Shown in pieces: positions 8,197 through 17,638 of a stretch of DNA of 64,000 nucleotides. Source of the stretch: VXYL01 sp965208525 (GTDB lineage: Bacteria > Pseudomonadota > Gammaproteobacteria > Pseudomonadales > Azotimanducaceae); contig OZ242340.1 in assembly GCA_965208525.1 (NCBI GenBank), forward strand, positions 2,108,001 through 2,172,000, written 5' to 3'. The notes below the pieces were generated by a model, which saw only the letters and a program-made list of their open reading frames with translations, was not told where the DNA came from and made no database searches. Position numbers and translations under genes: made by a program. The first letter of the stretch is position 1, and the number at the start of each line of letters is the position of its first letter.

Positions 8197-8748
8197 ATGC
8201 GTCTTGACAGTCCGAGGGTTGCGCCGGTTGCCGAAGCCGATTGGAACGAGGCGCAGCAGGAGGTGATGAAGCCGTTCGTGGCCCAGGGGCGCGTGTTCAA
8301 CGTCTTCGCCTCCCTGCTGAACCATCCGGACCTGTTCCGGCGCTGGCTGGTGTTTGCCAACCACATCCTCGGCAAATCCACCCTCAGCTTGCGGGATCGG
8401 GAAATCCTCATCCTGCGCATCGGGCATTTGGGGGATTGCGGCTACGAGTGGGCGCAGCATGTCGGCATCGCCAGGCAAGCGGGCATGTCGGACGACGAGA
8501 TTCGTGCCGTGCGCGACGGCGCGGACGCGTGTGGCTGGAAGGCGAACGAGCAAGCGCTGCTCCGCGCCACGGACGAGCTGAAGGCCGACACACACCTTTC
8601 GGATGGCACGTGGGCAGCCCTCTCGGAACACTACGACACGCGGCAGATCATGGACATCGTGTTCACGGTGGGGCAATACAACATGCTGGCGATGGCGCTC
8701 AACTCCCTCGGCGTGCAACTCGACGAGGGCCTGCCAACGGACGTGTGA
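8197..8748 (+). CDS. Carboxymuconolactone decarboxylase (AhpD-like) family protein
   Basis: 183 residues. The central motif CGYEWAQHVGIARQAGMSD matches the CMD/AhpD-like family consensus (Y-E-W-x2-H followed by A-G-x-S/T-D). FVFANHILGKSTLSLRDRE-like text before it (residues about 45-70) and the later DIVFTVGQYNMLAMALNSLG are also family features. Members include gamma-carboxymuconolactone decarboxylase and alkylhydroperoxidase-type proteins. The AhpD CxxC pair is absent, so peroxidase activity by disulfide chemistry is unlikely. The ATG is preceded by GAGGAG. It stands alone on the plus strand beside the crotonase gene. Confidence 0.85.
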   Translation: MRLDSPRVAPVAEADWNEAQQEVMKPFVAQGRVFNVFASLLNHPDLFRRWLVFANHILGKSTLSLRDREILILRIGHLGDCGYEWAQHVGIARQAGMSDDEIRAVRDGADACGWKANEQALLRATDELKADTHLSDGTWAALSEHYDTRQIMDIVFTVGQYNMLAMALNSLGVQLDEGLPTDV

Positions 8749-8793
8749 GCGGGTGCCGTTGGCGCCCCTGCGTGCGCGCGCTTGTGGGCGCAA

Positions 8794-8834
8794 GGAGGGC
8801 GAGACGCCCTCCCTCCAACGCGCCGCAAGGCGCG
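8794..8834. repeat. Dispersed palindromic repeat
   Basis: GGAGGGCG-AGA-CGCCCTCC hairpin followed by a CGCGCC-GCAA-GGCGCG stem, immediately downstream of the carboxymuconolactone decarboxylase-like gene. The remaining bases up to 9038 are relatively A/T-rich around 8935-8965 (TTTCGTAACAATTTGTGCAA), possibly a promoter for the membrane protein gene, but no convincing promoter can be set. Confidence 0.6.
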
Positions 8835-9038
8835 TCAGAATGTGTGTGGGCACGGTCGGAAGGGCGCGTGCGCCACATCCGCATTCTGGCCCCCGAATCC
8901 CCCCGTTTTGGGTAGAACGGTATCCTAGGCGTCACCTTTCGTAACAATTTGTGCAAAAAATCTGTTGAACGGCACGCGGGATTGGGCGATTATCCGAGCC
9001 ATGAAGAGCAGCGACTGACGGGGAAACCGCGCGGGCAG

Positions 9039-9458
9039 ATGCATTACGTCAACGCAATCATCAGTTTCGTCTTGGTGCTGGCCGCCCTGGTCCACTTCGA
9101 CCGTCCCGCTGAATCCGCCATGTTCGTCCTCGGCGCCGTGCTCGCCGCCATCGCCCTCAAGCACTGGCTCCACGCTCGCATGGTCGGCCTCTTGGCCGTC
9201 ATCACCACCGGTGCCATGTTCTTCTTCTTCGCCTCCTTCTTTCGCCTCACGCCCACGCTGCAGCCAGACTGGTACTGGCAAGGCCAGCAAGCGGTGCACG
9301 TGGCGAGCCTCCTGTTCGCCGGCTTTGCCATGATCCCGGTGCTGACGGAGTTCAGTTGTCGGATGAAGGCAAGCGAAAACTGTCCGCTTACGCGCCGGGC
9401 AGAGGTGGCGAAGGTCGCCAAGGAACAAAAATCCAGCGTCGCCTCCGTCCGCTCCTGA
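9039..9458 (+). CDS. Small integral membrane protein of unknown function
   Basis: 139 residues from the ATG at 9039. There are about four hydrophobic segments: NAIISFVLVLAALVHF, AMFVLGAVLAAIAL, MVGLLAVITTGAMFFFFASF and ASLLFAGFAMIPVL, followed by a basic cytoplasmic-looking tail (CRMKASENCPLTRRAEVAKV). An upstream start at 8949 would add 30 hydrophilic residues, which looks less natural. No family is recognised. It stands alone between the palindromic repeat at 8794 and the convergent luciferase-like gene. Confidence 0.6.
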   Translation: MHYVNAIISFVLVLAALVHFDRPAESAMFVLGAVLAAIALKHWLHARMVGLLAVITTGAMFFFFASFFRLTPTLQPDWYWQGQQAVHVASLLFAGFAMIPVLTEFSCRMKASENCPLTRRAEVAKVAKEQKSSVASVRS

Positions 9459-9570
9459 CCCGCCTCCCCTTCCGACTCCGTCGTCCTCACTTCCCCGGAA
9501 CGCCCGCGCAAGAGCACCCGTAGGCCAGCAGTTCGCGTAGCGACTGCCGATGCGCCCGCAAGTGCGCGCA

Positions 9571-10518
9571 TCAGCCGCGTTCGCGCCGCACCGCTGGCAT
9601 GACCTCTTCCAGCCAAGCCGACAGGGCATTCTCGTCCCATGGCGCCCGCAGCGCGATGTTGACCTCATCCGCCCCGGCATCCACCAACGCCATCACGCGA
9701 TCGAGCCCTTCAGAAGGGGTGCAGATGAGTGCTCCCCCCTCGGTCCGTGCCGCGGCGGCGCCCCAGTCCTGGCGGAACTTCTCGCGCTGGCGCGCGAGGC
9801 CCAACTCGTCCATCGACATGTAGAAGGCGACGTTGGCAGCGCGCCGGATCTGCGCCGGGTCGCGCCCGTCCTCCTCGCACCAGTGGTCCAACACCTGGCT
9901 CAGGCGATGGAACTCCTCGGCGCTGACATAGGCGGCGTTCCAGCCATCCGCACGACGAGCCGCGATTTCGAGGGTGCGCTTCTCGCCCCGACCGCCGATC
10001 CAGATGGGCATCCGCGCTTGAACGGGGCGCGGGCGGCATGTGGCGTCATCTACCTGAAAGTGCTTGCCGGAAAAGGTGGTGCGCTCTTCAGTGAGCATCC
10101 TCCGGACGATTTCGGCGGCCTCGTCGAGCATGTCGAGCCGTGTGCCGATGTCGGGGAAGACATAGCCGTAGGCGCTTGCCTCCTGAATGTGCCAGCCGGC
10201 GCCGAGGCCGAGCTCAAAGCGCCCGCCGCTGATGTGGTCCAGTGTCGTGGCGGCCTTCGCGAGCAATGCTGGGTTGCGATAGCCAACATAGAAAACAAGG
10301 CAGCCGATACGTGCCCGCTTGGTTTCCGCCGCCAGCGCGCCGAGGGTCGCCACGGCTTCGAAATGCGCCCCCTCGCCGTCTTGCCAGGGGGCTTCGTAGA
10401 AGTGGTCCCAAGTGGAAATCCAATCCACCCCAGCGTCGTCAAGCCGCCGCCAGAGTGCCCGCAGATCGTCCATGGCGATGAACTGTTGACCCACGTGAAC
10501 GCCGAGAGAGATGCCCAT
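9571..10518 (-). CDS. Luciferase-like (LLM class) F420-dependent oxidoreductase
   Basis: 315 residues, LLM fold. STWDHFYEAPW near residue 35, ARIGCLVFYVGYRNPALLAK, SGGRFELGLGAGWHIQEASAYG, PIWIGGRGEKRTLEIAARRADGW-like text and the C-terminal GADEVNIAL are typical of F420-dependent LLM enzymes. The ATG at 10518 has AAAGGA about 12 nt upstream. Substrate unknown. It is not closely similar to the LLM gene at 6266 or to that at 16460, so the three are not recent duplicates. It is separated from the RND pump gene downstream on the same strand by 132 bp without an evident terminator. Confidence 0.88.
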   Translation of the reverse strand: MGISLGVHVGQQFIAMDDLRALWRRLDDAGVDWISTWDHFYEAPWQDGEGAHFEAVATLGALAAETKRARIGCLVFYVGYRNPALLAKAATTLDHISGGRFELGLGAGWHIQEASAYGYVFPDIGTRLDMLDEAAEIVRRMLTEERTTFSGKHFQVDDATCRPRPVQARMPIWIGGRGEKRTLEIAARRADGWNAAYVSAEEFHRLSQVLDHWCEEDGRDPAQIRRAANVAFYMSMDELGLARQREKFRQDWGAAAARTEGGALICTPSEGLDRVMALVDAGADEVNIALRAPWDENALSAWLEEVMPAVRRERG

Positions 10519-10650
10519 GCTCTAGCCGATCCTTTCTTTTGGTAGAGAGCGATCGTAGCAGGGAGGGAATGGGCCGGAGGCGCCTTGCGTTGTAGCCGGC
10601 TCGTCCCTAGCGAACGTCCGGCAGCCGGTCGCAAAAGGGCGGATTGCCCG

Positions 10651-13600
10651 TCAGGACGTGCCTGCCGGCTCCGCGGACACAGGCGCCTCCACGGGCACTG
10701 CCGGCTCAAGCGGCCTCGTGCGGCGCTTTCTGAGCCACGCGGTACGGGCACGCAGCTTCGCTGGGAGGGCCAGCATGGCTGGCGTTGCCACCAAGGTGAG
10801 CAACGTGGCGAAGCTGAGGCCCGAGACGATGGCTTGCGAGAGCGGCACCCAGAAGCTCGATGTTGCGCTGCCGTACACGATGTCGCGGCTCACTAGATCC
10901 ACCGAGAAGTTGGCGGCAAGGGGCAGCAGGCCGAACACGGTGGTTACGGTGGTCAGCAACACGGGGCGCAGGCGCTGGGCACCCGTGCGCACGATCAGCG
11001 AGAGGTCGTCCAGCTCCGGGTGGTTGCGCTTCAGCACGTTGTAGGTGTCGATGAGGACGATGTTGTTGTTCACCACGATGCCGGCGAGGGCAACCACGCC
11101 AATACCCGTCATTACCGCGCTGAACGGCGTGTTGGTGACGAGCAGTCCGAGCAGCACACCGGCCGTGGACATCACCACCGCCGCCAGGATCACCGCGCTC
11201 TGATAGAGGCTGTTGAACTGCGTCACCAGCAGCACGAACATGAGCAGCAGTGACATCAGGAAGGCGAAGGAAACGAACTCCATCGACTGCTGCTGTTCCT
11301 CGTTGGCGCCGCGGAACGCGATGTCCACCCGCGAATCCAGCCCGGCCTGATCGAGCCAAGCCTGGATTTCCTTCACCTTGTCGTCCGCCAGCACGCCCGG
11401 GGCCACGTTGGCCCGAACGAACTCCACAACGCGTCCGTCGATGCGCTCGATGTTGTCGACATAGGCGGCCGGTGCTCTGGTGACGAAGTTGCTGATGGGT
11501 ACACGCCCGCGCGTCGTGTTGATGGTGAGGTCGTCAAGGGCTGCGAGGCCCCGGCTCTCGCTTGGGAAGCGAACGCGGATGTCCACGGCATCGTCGGCGG
11601 TGTCCGGGCGGTATTCGCCCACCTTCACCCCGGCGGTCACAAGCTGCACGCCGACGCCTACCAACGTCACGTCGGCGCCGTAAAGCGCTGCCTGCGCCCG
11701 ATCCACGGCCAGCCGCCACTCGACGCCTGGCACCGCCCGGGTGTCCTCGATGTCGCGCAGCCCATCCACTTCCGTGTCGAGATGCTCGCGCACTCGCCTG
11801 ACCACGGGATCGAGCAACTCCGCGTTGTTGGACGAGAACTGGATCTGCACCGGCTTGCCCACCGGTGGCCCCTCCTCCTGCTCGCGCACCTCCACCAGAA
11901 TGCCGGCAAGGTCCGCCGTGCGCTGCCTCAGAAGCTCCAGAATCTCCCTGCCCGACATGTCGCGTTCGTCGGGAGGGTGCAGCTCGAAGTTGAGCGAGCC
12001 GATGATGTCGGGGGCCCTTGAGCCGCCATTGAAGCCGCCACCGAAGGAACTGCCGGTGCTGGTCCACAGATTGACGTCCTTGATGCCTGGAACGTCCACC
12101 ACCCGCTGCTCCACTTCCTGCACCAGCCGGAACCCTTCCTCGGCGGAAAGGTTGCCCCGAGCGCGAACGTGAATCTGCGCGTACATGGGGTCGCTGTTGG
12201 TGAAGAAGACCATGCCGCGGCCGAAGTTGAGATAAACGGCAAAGATCGTGGCCAGCAGGAGCAGCCCCACCGATAGCGTGGCGAGCGCATGCTTGCTGGT
12301 GAAGTGCAGCAGGTGTGCATACCAGCCCGTTGGGCCGGGAAGCAGCCTAGGGTCGCCGTCCTCCAACTCCCTGAGCGTCCTCACCGCCCGTTCGTCGCGC
12401 ACCCTCGGGCGGTCGAATACCGCGCCCAAGGTGGGGCCGAACATGAGCGCATAGAGCAGCGAACCCGACAGCACCGCGAATACCGTCACGGGCAGATAGC
12501 GCATGAACTTGCCGGAGACGCCCGGCCAGAACAGAAGCGGCAGAAACGCGGCGAGCGTCGTCGCCACCGAGGCGGTCACGGGCCAAAACATGCGCTTTGC
12601 GGCCATCGAATACGCCATCCTGCGATGGTGGCCCTCCACCATCTTCCGGTCCGCGTACTCGGTGATGACGATGGCACCGTCGATCAGCATGCCGAGGCCC
12701 AGCAGCATCCCGAACATGACCATGAAGTTGAACGAATAGCCCATCACCCAAACGATCGCCAGCGCGAACAGGAAGGAGACGGGAATGGCCGCGCCGACGA
12801 TGAGGCCAGCACGGAAGCCCATCGCTGCCACGACGAGCACCATCACCAGCACCAGCGCGGTGAGGATGTTGCCCTGCAGTTCGTTCACCTGCGTTCGAGC
12901 GTAAGGAGCCTGGTCGTTGGAGTAGAAGACCGTCACCCGGTTTGGCAAATCCGGTCTCGCGCGCTCAACCAAAGCCTTCGCCTTTTCCACCGTGTCCACG
13001 AGGTTGGCGTTCTGCCGCTTGACGATGTCGAGCGTAATGCTGGTGTTGCCGTTGACACGCGAGTAGCGTTCGCGGTCCTTGAAGGTCTGCCGCACCGTGG
13101 CGACGTCCGAGAGCGTCACCACGGCGTCGCCGTTCGTCTTGAGCGGCAGGTCGAAGAGATCCTGCGCGTCCTCGATCACGCTTGGCACCTTCACTGCCAT
13201 GCGTCCGGCGCCGGTGTCGAGTGATCCAGCGGGGATCAACTGGTTGTTGCGCGCCACCGTACCGAGCAGCTCCTCGGCGGCAACTCCGTAGGCTTCGAGT
13301 GCCTCCGGGTTGATCATCACCTCGAGCAGTTCCTCGCGGTCGCCGAACATCCGCACTTCGAGCACGTCCGGCAGCGTTTCGATTTCGTCTTGCAGATCGC
13401 GGGCGATGTTGTAGATCACCCGCTCCTGCACCTCGGGGCCGATCACGTTCACCTGCAGGATCGGAAAGTCGTTCGCGGACACCTCCTGGATGTACGGTTC
13501 CTCCGCGGTGTTCGGGAACTCCGGCTTGGCACGGCTGACGGCGTCGCGCACGTCGAGCAGGGCTTGGTCCAGGTCGAAGTCGGCGTCGAACTCCGCCACC

Positions 13601-13878
13601 ACCGTGGCAAGGCCTTCGTTGGCCGTGCCGCGCACCTCCTCGATACCATCGAGCACCTGCAGCTCGATCTCCAAGGGCTTCACCAGCAGCCGTTCGGCGT
13701 CCTCCGGCGAAATGCCGGGATGCGGCACCCCGATGACGAACACGGGCACCTCGATGTTGGGGCTCGACTCGATGGGGATCGAACATCGCGCCACCACTCC
13801 GGCGATCACCACCATGCACATGAGTAGCAGCGTGGTGCGTGCCCGCTGGAAGACCGCGTCGATGAAAAGGTTGTTCAC
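10651..13878 (-). CDS. RND efflux transporter, inner-membrane permease (AcrB/HAE-1-like)
   Basis: 1075 residues, the normal RND length, with the duplicated layout of 12 membrane helices and two large periplasmic loops. The N-terminus (MNNLFIDAVFQRARTTLLLM) enters TM1, then IPIESSPNIEVPVFVIGVPHPGIS-type porter sequence and ANDFPILQVN. The TM4 proton-relay region FMVMFGMLLGLGMLIDGAIV (about residues 385-410) carries the acidic Asp typical of RND pumps, here a single Asp in IDGAIV. The second half repeats with MTGIGVVALAGIVVNNNIVL. It is a proton-driven drug, metal or lipid exporter; the substrate cannot be told. Its GTG start overlaps the adaptor stop (GTGA). No TolC-type outer membrane gene is adjacent. 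Confidence 0.93.
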   Translation of the reverse strand: MNNLFIDAVFQRARTTLLLMCMVVIAGVVARCSIPIESSPNIEVPVFVIGVPHPGISPEDAERLLVKPLEIELQVLDGIEEVRGTANEGLATVVAEFDADFDLDQALLDVRDAVSRAKPEFPNTAEEPYIQEVSANDFPILQVNVIGPEVQERVIYNIARDLQDEIETLPDVLEVRMFGDREELLEVMINPEALEAYGVAAEELLGTVARNNQLIPAGSLDTGAGRMAVKVPSVIEDAQDLFDLPLKTNGDAVVTLSDVATVRQTFKDRERYSRVNGNTSITLDIVKRQNANLVDTVEKAKALVERARPDLPNRVTVFYSNDQAPYARTQVNELQGNILTALVLVMVLVVAAMGFRAGLIVGAAIPVSFLFALAIVWVMGYSFNFMVMFGMLLGLGMLIDGAIVITEYADRKMVEGHHRRMAYSMAAKRMFWPVTASVATTLAAFLPLLFWPGVSGKFMRYLPVTVFAVLSGSLLYALMFGPTLGAVFDRPRVRDERAVRTLRELEDGDPRLLPGPTGWYAHLLHFTSKHALATLSVGLLLLATIFAVYLNFGRGMVFFTNSDPMYAQIHVRARGNLSAEEGFRLVQEVEQRVVDVPGIKDVNLWTSTGSSFGGGFNGGSRAPDIIGSLNFELHPPDERDMSGREILELLRQRTADLAGILVEVREQEEGPPVGKPVQIQFSSNNAELLDPVVRRVREHLDTEVDGLRDIEDTRAVPGVEWRLAVDRAQAALYGADVTLVGVGVQLVTAGVKVGEYRPDTADDAVDIRVRFPSESRGLAALDDLTINTTRGRVPISNFVTRAPAAYVDNIERIDGRVVEFVRANVAPGVLADDKVKEIQAWLDQAGLDSRVDIAFRGANEEQQQSMEFVSFAFLMSLLLMFVLLVTQFNSLYQSAVILAAVVMSTAGVLLGLLVTNTPFSAVMTGIGVVALAGIVVNNNIVLIDTYNVLKRNHPELDDLSLIVRTGAQRLRPVLLTTVTTVFGLLPLAANFSVDLVSRDIVYGSATSSFWVPLSQAIVSGLSFATLLTLVATPAMLALPAKLRARTAWLRKRRTRPLEPAVPVEAPVSAEPAGTS

Positions 13879-15059
13879 GAGGTGGTGCCTCGCGCCAGCT
13901 CAGGCGCCGTTCCGGTCGTGGATTCGTCGCCGTCGTCGCCGGCAATGCCGACCGGCGCGAGCGCGGTGCCGTCGTCCTCTAGCACTACATCTACCACTTC
14001 ACCGGCGGTGACGAACTCCTGCCCAACCGTGATGAGCGTGGTGTATTCCGGCAGTCCCGTGACCCAAACGCCATCGGTGTCGTCGGCGACGATCTCGACC
14101 GTGTGGAACTGCACGCGATTGTCGGTGTCGGTGGTGCGCACGCCGACGCCACCGGCATCGTCGAGCGCGAGCAAGGCGGGGCTCACCTTGTGCGCCAGCA
14201 CGGTCGCCACCGGCACGTCGATGCGGGCGGTGATGCCGCTGCGCAGGGAATGGTCGGCATTGGGCACGGTGATCTCGATGGCATATGTGCGAGTGGTCGG
14301 TTCCGCCTGCTGGCCGACGAAGCTGATGGGGCCCTGCACCGGCGTGCCGGTGGGGAGCACGCCCTCGGCCATGCTCCCAACCCTTAGGCGATGCACGTCG
14401 CGCTCGGATACGCGACCCACAAGCAGCATCGGATCGAGGTCCACGATCGTGGCGCACGCCGCGCCGGGCTGCACATAGTCGCCAAGCTCGACATCCGTGG
14501 TTTCCACGACGCCATCGAACGGCGCTCGGATCATGGTTCGTTCGACGTTGAGCCGGGCCGTCGTCAGCCGCGCCTGGGCGGAAGCGAGCGCTGCGCGGGC
14601 CTGGGCGGTCTCGGATTCCGACTGAAAGCCCTGCGATTGCAGCCGCAAGAGCCCTTGGTAGTCGATGCGGGCTTGCTTCAGCGCTTCGCCAGCCTCCGCC
14701 ACCCGCACCGGCCGGTCGTCGTCAGCTAGGCGACAAAGCAGGTCGCCTTTGGCAACCTGATCGCCACGCTCGATGGGGCGGTCGATCACGCGCCCGGCAA
14801 GCTCCGAGCGCACAAGCACGGTGCGCTTGTTCTCGGTGCGACCGCGAACGGTGACCGTTTCTGACACATTGCTGGCGCGGATTTGCCGAGCGCGAACGCG
14901 GGTGCGCGCCTTGTCGTCCACCACCGCCACGTTCTGCTCCTTGAGCTCGGCGACCGTTGGGTGGCGAACGTCGGCGTTGCTGTCGCCGAGCTGGCCGGAG
15001 AGCAGCCAAACAACGGTCACAAGCGCAATGACACCGGCGGTGACGTACGTCTTTCGCAT
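13875..15059 (-). CDS. RND efflux periplasmic adaptor (membrane fusion protein)
   Basis: 394 residues. An N-terminal membrane anchor (YVTAGVIALVTVVWLLSG) is followed by a barrel-sandwich half RTENKRTVLVRSELAGRVID with the lipoyl motif IERGDQVAKGDLLCRL. Then comes a helical hairpin rich in Ala/Arg/Gln (residues about 125-175), the returning lipoyl half MIRAPFDGVVETTDVELGDYV, and beta-barrel and membrane-proximal domains. It should bridge the permease to an outer-membrane channel. The Asp/Gly/Thr-rich tail (DDGDESTTGTAPE) is of low complexity. It is the first gene of a two-gene operon with the RND permease, overlapping by 4 bp. Confidence 0.92.
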   Translation of the reverse strand: MRKTYVTAGVIALVTVVWLLSGQLGDSNADVRHPTVAELKEQNVAVVDDKARTRVRARQIRASNVSETVTVRGRTENKRTVLVRSELAGRVIDRPIERGDQVAKGDLLCRLADDDRPVRVAEAGEALKQARIDYQGLLRLQSQGFQSESETAQARAALASAQARLTTARLNVERTMIRAPFDGVVETTDVELGDYVQPGAACATIVDLDPMLLVGRVSERDVHRLRVGSMAEGVLPTGTPVQGPISFVGQQAEPTTRTYAIEITVPNADHSLRSGITARIDVPVATVLAHKVSPALLALDDAGGVGVRTTDTDNRVQFHTVEIVADDTDGVWVTGLPEYTTLITVGQEFVTAGEVVDVVLEDDGTALAPVGIAGDDGDESTTGTAPELARGTTS

Positions 15060-15518
15060 GGGGGTTTTGTCTGCTAGGCGACAGGGAAGGTTACGAAAAG
15101 TAACACATCGCGTTGAGCATCGCCACGGGGAATGAGAGAGAAGGGCGTCCTGCTTCCCTTAACCAACCCCTGCGATGCGCGGGCCTCGCTGGACGGAGGG
15201 CGCCAAGAGCTTGCGCCGCATATGCGGCGGACACGCCGCCTGTGCGGTGCAAGGTCATGGAGAGGTGGGGGCTGGGGCCAGACGCCGAGCGTAAGCGAGG
15301 GGTTTGGCGGCGCCCGCCCTCCAAGCGTGCCGAAGGCGCGCACGCAGCGGAGCCGGCTAAGCCACCGCAAGCAAGCGTCCCAGACAACGCCAAAACAAAG
15401 CGCCAACCTCGAACAACGCCACAACGAACCAACTTCGACTCGCTGACGCCCGTCATGCCTTGACGTACCTACGGCACGCGAGGAGTTTCCCCTCCAAGAC
15501 CCGCCTTGTTCACGCGCC
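15060..15518. other. Intergenic region without recognised gene
   Basis: About 460 bp upstream of the RND adaptor. Open frames on both strands here have the composition of repeat-derived sequence and match no family I know. Several hairpin fragments are seen, for example GCGCCGCATATGCGGCG around 15212-15232. Near the adaptor end there is a short A/T-richer patch (TACGAAAAGTAACACATCGC, about 15092-15111) that may be part of the pump operon promoter, but no -35/-10 pair is convincing. Confidence 0.4.
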
Positions 15519-15660
15519 AGCAGTCTGTCGGACTTGGCGGCGATGCACCCAGCTGCCGGACAGGGCGACGCATGCGTCGCCCTACAGGAAGGTGTCGGTC
15601 ATGTCCCGGGCCGTAGGGGCGACGCATGCGTCGCCCTTCTTCGGGCGGCCTTCCTCATGC
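15519..15660. repeat. Palindromic repeat unit (copy 1 of 3) with two GCATGC cores
   Basis: Begins AGCAGTCTGTCGGACTTGG and contains two copies of the perfect 20-bp palindrome GGGCGACGCATGCGTCGCCC at 15563-15582 and 15617-15636, joined by TACAGGAAGGTGTCGGTCAT and GGGCCGTAG. It ends CTTCTTCGGG and CCTTCCTCATGC. The same unit occurs at 33906-34035 (same orientation) and 48091-48217 (inverted). Read in frame the core gives GDACVA or GATHASP peptides, so short open frames over it are not genes. Confidence 0.85.
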
Positions 15661-15767
15661 GACAGGCTGGTAGCCGTAGCTGCGAACGCGAGCACGAAGG
15701 CCAGCAGTTCGCGCCAGCGAACTGCCGACGCGCCCTTCAGGGCAGGCTAGCAGAACGGTGACGCCAA

Positions 15768-16187
15768 CTACCACTCCCCCACGTTTGGCATTGAGGCCCA
15801 AGGCTCGGCCTTCGGCAGCGGCGCGCCTTCCTGCAGGATTTCGATGGAGATGTTGTCCGGTGAGCGCACGAAGGCCATGTGGCCGTCGCGGGGTGGCCGG
15901 TTGATGGTGACGCCGCCGTCCATGAGGCGCTGGCAAACGCCGTAGATGTCCTCCACGTGGTAGGCCAGATGCCCGAAGTTGCGTCCGCCTTCGAGCGTCT
16001 CTGGGTCCCAATTGTGGGTGAGTTCTACCTGCGCCTCGGAATCCCCCGGCGCCGCCAGGAAGACCAGCGTGAAACGCCCCGCGTCGTTGTCGATGCGCCT
16101 GAGTTCCTCAAGGCCCAGCTTTTTGCAGTAGAAATCCAGCGAAGCGTCGATGTCGGTGACGCGAACCATCGTGTGCAGGTACTTCAT
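15768..16187 (-). CDS. gloA: Lactoylglutathione lyase (glyoxalase I), VOC fold
   Basis: 139 residues, matching GloA length. It opens MKYLHTMVRVTDIDASLDFY, with metal ligand His5, followed by QVELTHNWDPE (Glu ligand), NFGHLAYHVEDI (His ligand) and the C-terminal ISIEILQ (Glu ligand). These are the four Ni/Zn ligands of bacterial glyoxalase I. The enzyme converts the methylglyoxal-glutathione hemithioacetal into S-lactoylglutathione in the cytoplasm. The start at 16187 has GGGAGAGG upstream; longer in-frame extensions run back through a terminator hairpin and are rejected. It forms a single-gene unit. Confidence 0.9.
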   Translation of the reverse strand: MKYLHTMVRVTDIDASLDFYCKKLGLEELRRIDNDAGRFTLVFLAAPGDSEAQVELTHNWDPETLEGGRNFGHLAYHVEDIYGVCQRLMDGGVTINRPPRDGHMAFVRSPDNISIEILQEGAPLPKAEPWASMPNVGEW

Positions 16188-16274
16188 GGCGTTGTGCCTC
16201 TCCCACCTCGCCCCGAGCGCGGGGCCGCGAGCGCCAATTGAACCAGAAGCGCACGGCATTTGCCCGACAGGCAG

Positions 16275-16308
16275 AAAAAAGCCCCAAGCCCCTTGCGGGG
16301 CTTGGGGC
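16275..16308 (-). terminator. Rho-independent terminator (minus strand)
   Basis: Perfect 12-bp stem GCCCCAAGCCCC / GGGGCTTGGGGC with a 4-nt loop (16281-16308). On the minus strand it is followed by six T residues (A-run at 16275-16280). It lies downstream of the luciferase-like gene at 16460-17479 and upstream of gloA, so it should end the former's transcript and insulate gloA. It is the clearest intrinsic terminator in the window. Confidence 0.85.
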
Positions 16309-16459
16309 AGATCAGGAATCAAGGGATCTAGGAATCAGCCTCCACCATAGACGCGAAAAGACAAGGAAGGTGGAACAAATGGTGGAGCAAAAGTGGAAAC
16401 CCGGTGGGCAAGTGGCCCGTCCGGCCTCCGATCCTCACTGCAGAGCAGCATCTCCTCCG

Positions 16460-17479
16460 CTATGCCGCCGAATCCTTCTTGAGCTCCGCCACCAAACGTG
16501 CGGTCTCCTCCTCCGCCAAACCGGCCACATGGAATCCCGTGCGGTCGATCACGCCGCCAAGCCGCTTGCGCAACCCAGCGACCACCGAATCGGGCTCCCC
16601 CGCCACCGCGATGGCGTCCACCACCTCGTCCGGCACCGCAGCCGTCAGGGTCGGCTGCCTCTCGCCCCGCTCGCGCCGAGCGATCAGCTCATCCTGCAGC
16701 CAGCCCCAACCGTGCAGGTCCAGCACCGGCCGGTACGCCACCGTGCGGGCATAGAAGGCGATGCGTTCGCGCACGGCTTCCCTCGCCCTCAGAGCCGCCT
16801 CTTCATCCGCGCCGGTCGCCACCATCGGCGCATAGTCGAGTACGAAGTCCTCGCGCCGGCGCCCTGCCGCCGCGAGCCCCCTCTCAATGGCCGGCAGCGT
16901 CACCTCCCGCATGTACGCCGCCGTTGAGAAGGGGTGCATCATCATCCCGTCGGCCACCTCGGCCGCCACTTGCGTCATCAGGGGGCCGGTGGCGGAGAGG
17001 ATGATGCGGGGTTGCCCGGCGCCCGTGTTGCGCGGCGTGAACGTGGCCGGCATGAGGGTGTGCGTGTAGAACTCGCCCCGGAAATCGAGCCGTTCGCCTT
17101 CATGCCAGCAGGCGAAGATCGCCTGCATGGCCGAGATGAACTCCCGCATCCGCGCCGCCGGCTTTCCCCACGGCATGGCAAACCGCCGCTCGATGTGCGG
17201 CCGCACCTGGGAGCCGAGCCCAAGCACGAGCCGGCCGCCGCAAAAGGCGTTGAGATCATGCGCCGTCTGCGCCAGCGTCATGGGGCTGCGTGCAAACGCC
17301 ACCGCCACCGAAGTAACGAGCTCGATCCGCTCGGTCGCCGCAGCGGCCAGCGTCAAGGGCAGAAACGGATCGTGGTTCGTCTCCGCCACCTTGGCGCCGT
17401 CGTACCCAAGCTCCTCGAGCCGCCGCGCTCTCGCACCGGCAGCGTCCATATCCGAAGTCAGTGGCGCATCAACCTTCAT
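16460..17479 (-). CDS. Luciferase-like (LLM class) F420-dependent oxidoreductase, TIGR03617-like
   Basis: 339 residues. MKVDAPLTSDMDAAGARAR, then AKVAETNHDPFLPLTLAAAA, VTSVAVAFARSPMTLAQTAH, GGRLVLGLGSQVRPHIERRF and MPWGKPAARMREFISAMQAI match the TIGR03617 group of F420-dependent enzymes. GGGAGGGAG lies upstream of the ATG at 17479. The open frame continues upstream for almost 490 more codons, but that part is antisense to the SGNH hydrolase and is not coding. A terminator at 16275 follows the gene. Substrate unknown. Confidence 0.88.
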   Translation of the reverse strand: MKVDAPLTSDMDAAGARARRLEELGYDGAKVAETNHDPFLPLTLAAAATERIELVTSVAVAFARSPMTLAQTAHDLNAFCGGRLVLGLGSQVRPHIERRFAMPWGKPAARMREFISAMQAIFACWHEGERLDFRGEFYTHTLMPATFTPRNTGAGQPRIILSATGPLMTQVAAEVADGMMMHPFSTAAYMREVTLPAIERGLAAAGRRREDFVLDYAPMVATGADEEAALRAREAVRERIAFYARTVAYRPVLDLHGWGWLQDELIARRERGERQPTLTAAVPDEVVDAIAVAGEPDSVVAGLRKRLGGVIDRTGFHVAGLAEEETARLVAELKKDSAA

Positions 17480-17638
17480 TCGCAACAAACTCCCTCCCGT
17501 GGCTTCACCGATTCTCTCCTTTGCCCCAAGGCCATTGGCATGACCTCCCTGAAGGAGGCTACCGCTTTCTTCGACGGCCCCTCGCATGGAGCCACCGCCC
17601 GCATACAATCGCCCGGCACCCTGCAGAGCCACCACCCC

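Noticed and set aside
11873..12454. Possible extra genes within the RND permease region
   Set aside because: All alternative frames are Arg/Pro/Ala-rich shadows of the permease.
15460..15761. Short open frames encoding GDACVA or GATHASP peptides (also near 33960 and 48120)
   Set aside because: They are translations of the palindromic repeat units, in many frames, without start-site support.
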